Source: an uncultured Muribaculaceae bacterium
Lineage (GTDB): Bacteria; Bacteroidota; Bacteroidia; Bacteroidales; Muribaculaceae
Length of the DNA: 31,597 bases
Reading direction: 5' to 3'
Assembly (NCBI GenBank): GCA_910579605.1
Contig: CAJTUG010000027.1
Span: forward strand, 1,258 to 32,854
Below, one piece after another: positions 25,816-31,597 of the stretch (position 1 is the first letter of the stretch; the number at the start of each line of letters is the position of its first letter). The position numbers and the translations under genes are program-made. The notes beneath the pieces were generated by a model that was not told where the DNA came from, ran no database searches, and saw only the letters and a list, made by a program, of their open reading frames with translations.

Positions 25816-27279
25816 TTACTTATATAATGTTCCAAGGACTTTGCTAAGATATGTTTTGCATAGGCTCAGGTCTATCATAGCATCAATTTGCTCGGAGTGT
25901 GCTTTGAGCCATGCGGTCTGTGCAGCCATGACGAGATCGGTTGTTGAAACGCCTTCTCGGAAAGCGACTTCAGCGCTGTGGAGGTTTTCGTCGGCCTTGG
26001 CGAGATTTGTATTTGTCATTTCGTATGTTTTGACCGCCTCGTCCATTTTGAAATCTGCCTGGCTCACTTGCAAAGCTACAAGTTGACGTGCGTCGTCGAG
26101 CTCAAGTTTACGGATAGTCTCGTCTACAGCAGCAGCTTTATACTTTCCGTAGTCTCCGCCCCAATGCCATATAGGTATTTTGACGACAGCACCAACAGAG
26201 AAAGCGCCTTTGAAGTTTTTCTTGAACCCGTCGTACATATTCGGATTGGAGAATTCATAAGATCCTATAAGTGCCACCGATGGCAACATTGACGACAATG
26301 CCACTTTTTTCTGCTGTTTTGAAACTTCCACGCCCAAAGCCAATGCTTTCAAATCCGGACGTGTCTCGTATACGTCATTTAAGTTATATGCCGGTTTTTC
26401 AAAAGCGTTTATCGGCACGTCTTTTCCTTCGTCGGCCAAAGTGAGGACAGTGTTGACCGGCAGTCCGCAGACTTGTGCAAGAGCCATACGGGAGAGTACA
26501 AGGCCGTTTTCAACTTTTACGAGGTCTACATTGGCTTCGTTGAGCTTTACTTGTACGCTCAGAAGATCGGTTTTTGTTGCCACGCCTTCTCGCATCATAA
26601 GCTCAACGTTTCTATTGAGAGTGTCGAGAAGATTTACATATGACACAGCCAAATCGTGCTTTGCTTTGAGGGATACTACCATCCAATAAGCAGCATCGAC
26701 AGCATATATAACGTTTTCGGCTTCGGCAATAGAAAGCTCCCGAGCGACTTCTTCGGCAGCTTTTGTAATCTTATTCATAGCCACTATTTTTCCGCCCATA
26801 AAAATGGGTTGTGTCAAGGTAATGGCACCGAAGAAAACGTTGTGAATGTCGTAGGTCATTGCTTCCTTTGGAATCAAAGCAACTGTTTCGGGTATGTACT
26901 GGCCGTTTGGACCTTTTATAGGCTCGCCGGTAACAGGATTTTTTACGATATTGAATTCGTAGTTTTGTGTCTTGAGGTTGAAAGACTTAGTAGGGAGGAG
27001 CTGGTCTGAGTCGAAAATAGATAGCTCACGTTGGTTGTAGACATAACCTCCGGCAAAATCTATTGCGGGAAGATATGCAGCAAACGCTTCCTTTTTCTGA
27101 TAACCGGCTTTACGTATTTTTTGTCTTGCAATCATGAGATCCTTGTTGTTTTCCAAGGCCAGAGAGCGGCAAGAATCCAACGAAACTGCACCGTCTTGGG
27201 CGTTAACGGCCAAAGCGGAGGTAAAAACGAGCGCCGCCAAAAGGGGCTTGAAAGAGAATATTGTCATTTTTAGGCTCAT
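25816..27279 (-). CDS. TolC-family outer-membrane efflux protein
   Basis: Forms the outer-membrane exit duct of a tripartite efflux system. The 487-residue product (475 if the second ATG, at 27267, is used) has a signal peptide (FKPLLAALVFTSALAVNA, cleavage before QDGA). Two OEP repeats follow, each with long coiled-coil helices: SCRSLALENNKDLMIARQKI for the first and YETRPDLKALALGVEVSKQQ for the second. Both ATGs are plausible and the second gives a more compact signal peptide. A candidate -7 box (TAATTTTG, minus strand, 27343-27350) lies about 65 bases upstream, but the -33 box is not clear. It heads the six-gene operon. Confidence 0.94.
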   Translation of the reverse strand: MSLKMTIFSFKPLLAALVFTSALAVNAQDGAVSLDSCRSLALENNKDLMIARQKIRKAGYQKKEAFAAYLPAIDFAGGYVYNQRELSIFDSDQLLPTKSFNLKTQNYEFNIVKNPVTGEPIKGPNGQYIPETVALIPKEAMTYDIHNVFFGAITLTQPIFMGGKIVAMNKITKAAEEVARELSIAEAENVIYAVDAAYWMVVSLKAKHDLAVSYVNLLDTLNRNVELMMREGVATKTDLLSVQVKLNEANVDLVKVENGLVLSRMALAQVCGLPVNTVLTLADEGKDVPINAFEKPAYNLNDVYETRPDLKALALGVEVSKQQKKVALSSMLPSVALIGSYEFSNPNMYDGFKKNFKGAFSVGAVVKIPIWHWGGDYGKYKAAAVDETIRKLELDDARQLVALQVSQADFKMDEAVKTYEMTNTNLAKADENLHSAEVAFREGVSTTDLVMAAQTAWLKAHSEQIDAMIDLSLCKTYLSKVLGTLYK

Positions 27280-27498
27280 AATGCGATGATTTGGTAATTA
27301 AATAACCTTTGCACCGATACAATAGTTCAGGAGAAACGCACACAAAATTAAGAAATAATTTGATTTGTGGAAAATTTACCCAAAGGTTTGGCTAATTTTT
27401 CGCCAATATTGCCAAAATAAACAAATTATAGGTATAATTGACTATATATTAATCGGCAATGGCCCGATATAATGACGCTCAGCAATGCTAAAATAAAT

Positions 27499-27529
27499 TT
27501 TGCATTGCCCTCGCTTATTCGTATATTTG
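27499..27529 (+). promoter_or_regulatory. Upstream promoter copy of the YbjN-like gene
   Basis: TTTG (27499-27502), 19 bases, then TATATTTG (27522-27529), an exact consensus match within repeat copy 1. The predicted leader to ATG 27692 is about 160 bases and runs through the second promoter. Confidence 0.65.
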
Positions 27530-27571
27530 ACTACGTCCGATATACTGACGCTCGGCTATGCTAAAATAAAT

Positions 27572-27602
27572 TTTGCATTGCCCTCGCTTATTCGTATATT
27601 TG
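27572..27602 (+). promoter_or_regulatory. Downstream promoter copy of the YbjN-like gene
   Basis: TTTG (27572-27575), 19 bases, then TATATTTG (27595-27602), identical to the upstream copy and located in repeat copy 2. The predicted leader is about 85 bases. Confidence 0.7.
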
Positions 27603-27691
27603 CATAATATAAGGGCGAAAAAAATGATTTTTGCCGTATCTGTGTCAAAGCAAATATTTAAATCCAAAAACAAACACTAAAAATAAACGAG

Positions 27692-28081
27692 ATGATCGAT
27701 AAAAATCTTATCCGCGGATATTTTGACGAACTCCGCATACCTACCCGTATAGACGAAGACGGCGATCTTGTAGTAGTACAGAACGCCGACGAAGATTTTG
27801 GCCACGACGTGGTTATTTTCGTTATGGTGAGCAATAACCGCTTGACCTATGCCGCCGGCTCTCCCGGCTATGAACCTAAAGGCGACCTCTACCAGCTTGC
27901 CAATAACCACAATTGCCGCCATAATATGCCAACAGCAGTTGTTCGCGACGGAAATATCCGCATGGAAACGAGTTTCCTTTTAGACGAGGAAGTGTCTAAA
28001 GAATACGTTGTAGAAAACTGCATCAAGATGGTTCTCGGCACTATCTGGCGAGCATTTGTAGGCCTTGAGAATGAAGATTGA
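27692..28081 (+). CDS. YbjN-domain-like small protein
   Basis: The 129-residue acidic cytoplasmic protein has no signal peptide or membrane helix. It has an alternating strand/helix pattern: LIRGYFDELRIPTRID, then VVVQNADEDFGHDVVIFVMVSNNRLTYAA in pieces, then a helix-rich end (VVENCIKMVLGTIWRAFVGL). This resembles the YbjN fold, which is shared with type III secretion chaperone-like proteins and is often called a sensory-transduction regulator; molecular function is not established. It is expressed from two tandem promoters and converges with the DUF4491 gene, so it is probably a single-gene transcript. A weak hairpin without a T tract (AGGCG...CGCCT, 28088-28108) follows. Confidence 0.75.
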   Translation: MIDKNLIRGYFDELRIPTRIDEDGDLVVVQNADEDFGHDVVIFVMVSNNRLTYAAGSPGYEPKGDLYQLANNHNCRHNMPTAVVRDGNIRMETSFLLDEEVSKEYVVENCIKMVLGTIWRAFVGLENED

Positions 28082-28116
28082 CGTTTAAGGCGTTTATATA
28101 TATCGCCTCGTATGGT

Positions 28117-28464
28117 TTAAGGGCGGAGCTTCTGGGCTTCGTCCTTTTCTTTTTCCTTACGTCGTGGATTTGCAGGGAACCATCCTTTGCGGACGCGCTC
28201 GCGCTGCTCAAACACTTCTTTAATGCTCCAGAAGGATGAAAATGCGACTACACCTGCGAGGATAGACCATACACCTCCTACACTCAATGATACGCCGCAC
28301 ATTATGATTCCTAATACAAGGAATAGCCACCAGCAACGCACTCCTAAATAATATTCTCCTTTTATTACAGCCGGATGAAAAAGGCCTATGATGAGGAATG
28401 TGGCGAGTCCTACGAGCAGACCTTCGCAATTGGTCTCGCCGATATATCGGTAAATTGTTTCCAT
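28117..28464 (-). CDS. DUF4491 family small membrane protein
   Basis: The 115-residue inner-membrane protein has three hydrophobic segments (GLLVGLATFLIIGLFHP, WWLFLVLGIIMCGVSLSV and a third in WSILAGVVAFSSFWSI). A highly charged C-terminal tail starts at FEQRERVRKGWFPANPRRK. The pairing of FLIIGLFHPAVIKGEYY with RVxKGWFPxNP is what I recall of DUF4491, a Bacteroidales family of unknown function. Most relatives begin closer to the first helix, so the first ~12 residues (METIYRYIGETN) may be extra. A -7 box (TAAATTTG, minus strand) lies only 4 bases before this ATG, which would make the message nearly leaderless. Confidence 0.82.
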   Translation of the reverse strand: METIYRYIGETNCEGLLVGLATFLIIGLFHPAVIKGEYYLGVRCWWLFLVLGIIMCGVSLSVGGVWSILAGVVAFSSFWSIKEVFEQRERVRKGWFPANPRRKEKEKDEAQKLRP

Positions 28465-28468
28465 GGTT

Positions 28469-28476
28469 CAAATTTA
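28469..28476 (-). promoter_or_regulatory. Candidate -7 box of the DUF4491 gene
   Basis: TAAATTTG on the minus strand matches the -7 consensus. No good -33 box is seen 19-21 bases upstream, where the bioB -7 box lies instead. It is very close to the ATG at 28464. Confidence 0.4.
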
Positions 28477-28490
28477 GTCATTTTTTTTCG

Positions 28491-28498
28491 TAACTTTG
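28491..28498 (+). promoter_or_regulatory. -7 box of the bioB promoter
   Basis: TAACTTTG is an exact -7 match; the -33 position 20 bases upstream reads GTTCA and is poor. Transcription should begin just after 28500, so the in-frame TTG (28496) and ATG (28502) are too early and ATG 28532 is the likely start. Confidence 0.55.
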
Positions 28499-28531
28499 CC
28501 CATGATTAGCGATTTTTTCAGCTTCAAATCT

Positions 28532-29500
28532 ATGACAGATATCAATTTCCTCAAAAATAAAATTTTGTCGGGCGAAAATATCAGTACCGACGAAGCACTC
28601 TCTCTTGCCGACACCAGCTCGGAGCAGGAAAGAGAATTATGGTCGGCCGCACGAGAAATAACACGTGCACTGAGCGATTCCCATTTCGACACATGTTCGA
28701 TAGTAAACGCGCGGTCGGGCAAATGTCCCGAAAACTGCAAATGGTGTGCCCAGTCGGCTCATTATAAGACTAAGATAGATTGCTATCCTCTTATTAGCCG
28801 CGAGGATTGTCTCAAAGCCGCCGAGCTGAATCGCCAACAAGGGATAAAGCGTTTTTCTATGGTGACGAGCGGGCGCAAGCTCACGGGTAAAGACCTTGAC
28901 ACGGCTTGTGGCTACATAAGCCAAATACGCGATGAGGGCGGCTTGGAGCTTTGTGCTTCTATGGGTCTCTTGGGGAAAGAAGAACTGGAGAAACTGTATG
29001 CCGCCGGTGTTACGAGGTATCATTGCAATCTTGAAGCTGCCCCTTCGTTTTTCGGAGAACTTTGTTCTACCCATACCGTAGAAGACAAGATAGCTACAAT
29101 TACGACAGCCCGTGAGATTGGTTTCGAAATTTGCTCCGGGGGTATAATAGGCATGGGCGAGACCCGGCGCCAACGCATAGAGCTTGCATTGGAACTTCGC
29201 CGGATAGATCCACATTCCATACCCATTAATATTTTATGCCCTATTCCGGGCACACCGTTGGAAAATGCAAAGCCGTTGGCTGAAAACGAGATTTTGAATA
29301 CTTTGGCATTTTTCCGCTTTGTTCACCCTAAGCCTACATTGCGCTTTGCCGGAGGACGCGTACACTTGAGCCGGGAAGCTCAGGCTGCCGCAATGCAGAT
29401 GGCCATGAACGGTGCTATAATGGGCGATATGCTCACCACCTTAGGCTCGCAAGTAGCGGAAGACAAAGAGCTTATAACCCGATGCGGCTACGATCTCTGA
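28532..29500 (+). CDS. bioB: Biotin synthase
   Basis: A radical SAM enzyme that inserts sulfur into dethiobiotin to make biotin. I choose ATG 28532 (322 residues, MTDINFLKNKILSG) because the -7 box ends at 28498; earlier in-frame codons would lie in or next to the promoter. The [4Fe-4S] motif is CPENCKWC (C65, C69, C72), preceded by the CSIVNARSGK segment of the Bacteroidetes form. Further landmarks are YHCNLEAAPSFF, EICSGGIIGMGET and INILCPIPGTPLE, and the end (MANGAIMGDMLTT-like) is standard. No other bio gene is adjacent. The last 13 bases overlap the end of the convergent antiporter gene. Confidence 0.96.
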   Translation: MTDINFLKNKILSGENISTDEALSLADTSSEQERELWSAAREITRALSDSHFDTCSIVNARSGKCPENCKWCAQSAHYKTKIDCYPLISREDCLKAAELNRQQGIKRFSMVTSGRKLTGKDLDTACGYISQIRDEGGLELCASMGLLGKEELEKLYAAGVTRYHCNLEAAPSFFGELCSTHTVEDKIATITTAREIGFEICSGGIIGMGETRRQRIELALELRRIDPHSIPINILCPIPGTPLENAKPLAENEILNTLAFFRFVHPKPTLRFAGGRVHLSREAQAAAMQMAMNGAIMGDMLTTLGSQVAEDKELITRCGYDL

Positions 29501-30807
29501 GAACGGGGAAAACGGAAGATTATACTTAATGCCACGACTACAGCCAAGGCCCACGGATAGTAAAGATATGGGAAAGGCGCTGCCGGTGATATGCCGGCAA
29601 GAGATGTGGCCAAGAGGGTCTGTGCCCCATAGGGTATGAGGCACTGAACGATACACGAAGTGGAATCCAAAAGCGAGGCCACCTTGCGTGGCGCGATACC
29701 GAATGGTTTTGAGATTTCCGATGCTATGCCGCCTACGGTTATGATTGCCACGGTATTGTTTGCCGTACATAGGTTTACAAGGCCTACGAGAATTGCGATG
29801 ACCGCTTGAGTTCCGCGAGGTCCATTGAGATGACTCGTTAGCGACTGGAGGAGGAATTGTATGCCTCCGGCGGCTTTTATCACGCCGAGCATGCCTGTTG
29901 CGAGGAGTGTGATGATAATCAAATCGCCCATTCCGTCTATGCCCTGCCCCATTCCTGTGGCCAAGTCTATGAGAGGAGAGCCGAAAGCCACGCCCGTTAT
30001 CAATGCGGCAACAATACCCATGACGAGGACTATACATACGTTTATGCCGAGAACTGCAGCAAGAATTACTACCATGTAGGGAATTATCAACCAATAGTTT
30101 ACATGGGTTTCAGGGGGCGTTGCCAGAGGAGTGTCGCCCACACCCCAGAAATAAATTGCCAAGGTCACGACTGCCGCCGGGACTGCAATCCACAAGTTGG
30201 CTTTGAATTTATCGGCCATGTCGCAGCCTTGGGAGCGCGTGGAGGCTATAGTGGTATCTGATATAAACGAGAGGTTGTCGCCGAAAAACGCGCCACCCAA
30301 TACCGCCGCCACGAAGAGCATAGGCACAGAGCCTCCGGTGGCTGAGGCCATCTCAACAGCCAAGGGAGCAAGTGCCACTACCGTGCCGACAGACGTGCCT
30401 ATGGAGAAAGATATGAAGCATGAAGCCACGAAGAGCATAGGCACAATATAAGACGCCGGAAAGACCGAGATTATCATGCCTACAGTGGCATCTACGGCTC
30501 CTATCTGGCGAGCTACGGCGGCGAAAGCTCCTGCGAGGATAAAAACCCATATCATGTAGAGGATGTTGCTGTGTCCGGCGGATTTGGAGTAAACGGCAAG
30601 GCGCTCGGTGAGCGAGCCTCCGCGGCTATAAATGGCAATTGCCCATACCGAAGCGGCTACGAGAGCCACAGAAATGGGCATTTTATAGAAATCGCCGATA
30701 GCGACAGACACAGCGACGTAGAGCAATAGGAACACGACCACGGGCGAGAGCGCCAATAGCCCCCTACGCAGTCCTATTTTCCTTTCTCCCGGTTCTGTAA
30801 ATTCCAT
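29488..30807 (-). CDS. NhaC-family Na+/H+ antiporter
   Basis: The 439-residue inner-membrane protein has about 11-12 helices. It shows the NhaC-type signature around residues 170-195 (GGAFFGDNLSFISDTTIAST, with conserved Asp and Ser/Thr) and a matching C-terminal half (NNTVAIITVGGIASEIS). Such proteins exchange Na+ for H+, or in some branches carry dicarboxylates or amino acids with Na+, so the substrate is not certain. It starts 31 bases after the TPR gene with no promoter in the gap, so it is probably transcribed with it. Its end overlaps the convergent bioB end by 13 bases. Confidence 0.92.
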   Translation of the reverse strand: MEFTEPGERKIGLRRGLLALSPVVVFLLLYVAVSVAIGDFYKMPISVALVAASVWAIAIYSRGGSLTERLAVYSKSAGHSNILYMIWVFILAGAFAAVARQIGAVDATVGMIISVFPASYIVPMLFVASCFISFSIGTSVGTVVALAPLAVEMASATGGSVPMLFVAAVLGGAFFGDNLSFISDTTIASTRSQGCDMADKFKANLWIAVPAAVVTLAIYFWGVGDTPLATPPETHVNYWLIIPYMVVILAAVLGINVCIVLVMGIVAALITGVAFGSPLIDLATGMGQGIDGMGDLIIITLLATGMLGVIKAAGGIQFLLQSLTSHLNGPRGTQAVIAILVGLVNLCTANNTVAIITVGGIASEISKPFGIAPRKVASLLDSTSCIVQCLIPYGAQTLLATSLAGISPAAPFPYLYYPWALAVVVALSIIFRFPRSQRS

Positions 30808-30838
30808 AAAAACTGAATATTCTGTGTTATGCGAGAGA

Positions 30839-31597
30839 TTATTGATTTGAGGCAGTTTCGCCGTTGAGTGATAGGATGTTTTCTTTTGTTGCGACTACAT
30901 TAGGATGATCTTCATCCAAAAACTTCAAATATATTTTCAAAGCCTTTTCGTAATAATCCAATGCGCGTGGATAATCGCCTTGAATATCGTAAACAAGGCC
31001 AATATTATTATAAATCGTGGCAACCGCAGGATGATTTTCTCCGAAAATGGATAAATAAATTCCCAAAGATTTTTCATAAAGTGCCATAGCGGTCGGATAG
31101 TCTTCCAGATAGTAGTATACAATCCCTATATTGCCATAAGACAAAGCAACATCTGAATGTACCTCTCCAAACATTGATTTCCAAATTTCCAGAGATTTCT
31201 CATAATACTCCAATGCTAAGGAATAATCACCCAAAGAATCATATACTGCAGCTATATTGTTGTAACATGTAGCAATAGCATCCTGGTCTTCGTTGTAAAT
31301 ATTCAGAGCCTTTTCGTAATAATCCAATGCGCGAGGAAAATCTTCTTGTGAAAAATAAACACCGCCAATATTGTTGTAGCTTTCAGCTACGTGGTTGTGG
31401 TTTTCCCCAAAGACAGACTGTCTGATTTCCAATGATTTCTCATAAAACTCCAAAGCGTGGTCAAGGTCGCGGAGTGCGGAATATACGAGACCCATTTTAT
31501 TGAGACTATAAGCCAGGGTGGCGCGGGCAGGGCCGGTGAAGGATTGGCCTATGGCGGCGGCGCGGGTGGCAAGGGCAAGGGAACGGTCGTATTTTGC
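30839..31597 (-). CDS. Tetratricopeptide-repeat protein, 5' end outside the window
   Basis: The frame is open to the right edge and its codons there look coding (ATRAAAIGQSFTGPARATLA), so the ATG at 31495 is internal and the gene is partial. The visible part holds about five kinesin-light-chain-type TPR units of 42 residues (pattern VFGENHxxVAxxYNNIGxVYxxxxDYxxALxYYEKALxIY, seen in pieces). One unit is shortened to 38 residues. Such domains bind partner proteins; what lies N-terminal is unknown and could be a kinase, CHAT or other effector domain. The antiporter gene follows 31 bases later. The repeat DNA is AT rich while the last 100 bases before the edge are very GC rich. Confidence 0.85.
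   Translation of the reverse strand, partial: AKYDRSLALATRAAAIGQSFTGPARATLAYSLNKMGLVYSALRDLDHALEFYEKSLEIRQSVFGENHNHVAESYNNIGGVYFSQEDFPRALDYYEKALNIYNEDQDAIATCYNNIAAVYDSLGDYSLALEYYEKSLEIWKSMFGEVHSDVALSYGNIGIVYYYLEDYPTAMALYEKSLGIYLSIFGENHPAVATIYNNIGLVYDIQGDYPRALDYYEKALKIYLKFLDEDHPNVVATKENILSLNGETASNQ

Larger units (their letters stand above)
27464..27602 (+). repeat. Tandem direct repeat, two 66-bp copies, period 73
   Basis: Copy 1 is 27464-27529 and copy 2 is 27537-27602; they differ at three positions, all near the left end. Each contains TGACGCTC, the imperfect palindrome ATGCTAAAATAAATTTTGCAT read in two halves around AA, the string TTGCCCTCGCTTATTCG and a promoter. From memory, similar palindrome-plus-promoter strings recur upstream of genes in many Bacteroidales genomes. 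Confidence 0.9.
27280..27691. other. 412-base divergent intergenic region with duplicated promoter
   Basis: No ORF or RNA gene is apparent. The tolC-proximal part is AT rich with a candidate minus-strand -7 box at 27343-27350. The centre holds a 66-bp tandem duplication (27464-27602) that carries a promoter in each copy, directed toward the 27692 gene. The remaining 90 bases before that gene form an A-rich leader. Confidence 0.7.

Noticed and set aside
27464..27602. Possible start of a CRISPR array (direct repeats)
   Set aside because: Only two copies of 66 bp with a 7-base gap, each containing a promoter; no spacers and no cas genes.
30839..31495. Repeated DNA that could be taken for a satellite or CRISPR
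   Set aside because: The period is 126 bases in a single open frame and encodes regular 42-residue TPR units.
1..31597. tRNA, rRNA, integrase or insertion sequence
   Set aside because: I found no cloverleaf-like sequence with a GGTTCGA-type arm, no transposase or recombinase motif, and no rRNA-like stretch on either strand.

Overview
The window reads as chromosome of a member of the Bacteroidales. The support is in the sequence: at least six sites match the Bacteroidetes promoter form TTTG-N19/20-TAnnTTTG, genes lack strong Shine-Dalgarno sites, and the gene content includes the gliding/T9SS-associated pair gldE-gldD, a cargo protein with a C-terminal T9SS sorting domain, a CarboxypepD_reg-like outer-membrane barrel, a DUF4491 protein and a Bacteroidetes-type biotin synthase. 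A gut family such as Muribaculaceae is a reasonable guess, but only a guess.

Layout. Positions 1-3205 (+) are phage-derived: a beta-rich protein of unknown function open to the left edge, then a terminase large subunit whose N-terminus is split from its body by an apparent one-base loss in a G run. No other phage gene follows. Positions 3326-7122 (+) hold an outer-membrane beta-barrel receptor-like protein and a secreted T9SS cargo protein, closed by a strong terminator. Positions 7329-9907 (+) hold upp and a Na/Pi-cotransporter/PhoU-like protein, each with its own promoter. Positions 10034-13225 (+) hold an orphan OmpR-type response regulator, gldE, gldD and an Sfp-type phosphopantetheinyl transferase; the last three are linked by ATGA overlaps. 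Positions 13214-15397 (-) are the ptb-buk acyl-phosphate pathway, divergent from a DcaP-like porin (15653-16984, +).

Positions 17172-18018 (+) are two small genes I do not recognise, with their own strong promoter and flanked by hairpin terminators. gdhA follows on the minus strand (18201-19541). A compact minus-strand operon (27279 down to 19667) encodes TolC, HlyD, two ABC-2 type permeases, a Wzx-type flippase and a GT4 glycosyltransferase. No ATPase is in it, and several junctions overlap. The 412-base divergent region beside tolC carries a 66-bp tandem duplication that contains a complete promoter in each copy, upstream of a YbjN-like gene. The right end holds a DUF4491 membrane protein, bioB, a NhaC-family antiporter and a TPR protein cut by the window edge.

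Most of the window is ordinary core chromosome. The points most worth a second look are the frameshifted solitary terminase, the duplicated promoter, the unrecognised pair at 17172-18018, the efflux-plus-glycan operon without an ATPase, and the 55-residue basic tail on butyrate kinase. I saw no rRNA, tRNA, CRISPR array, insertion sequence or integrase. I do not see clear evidence of a wholly new system.
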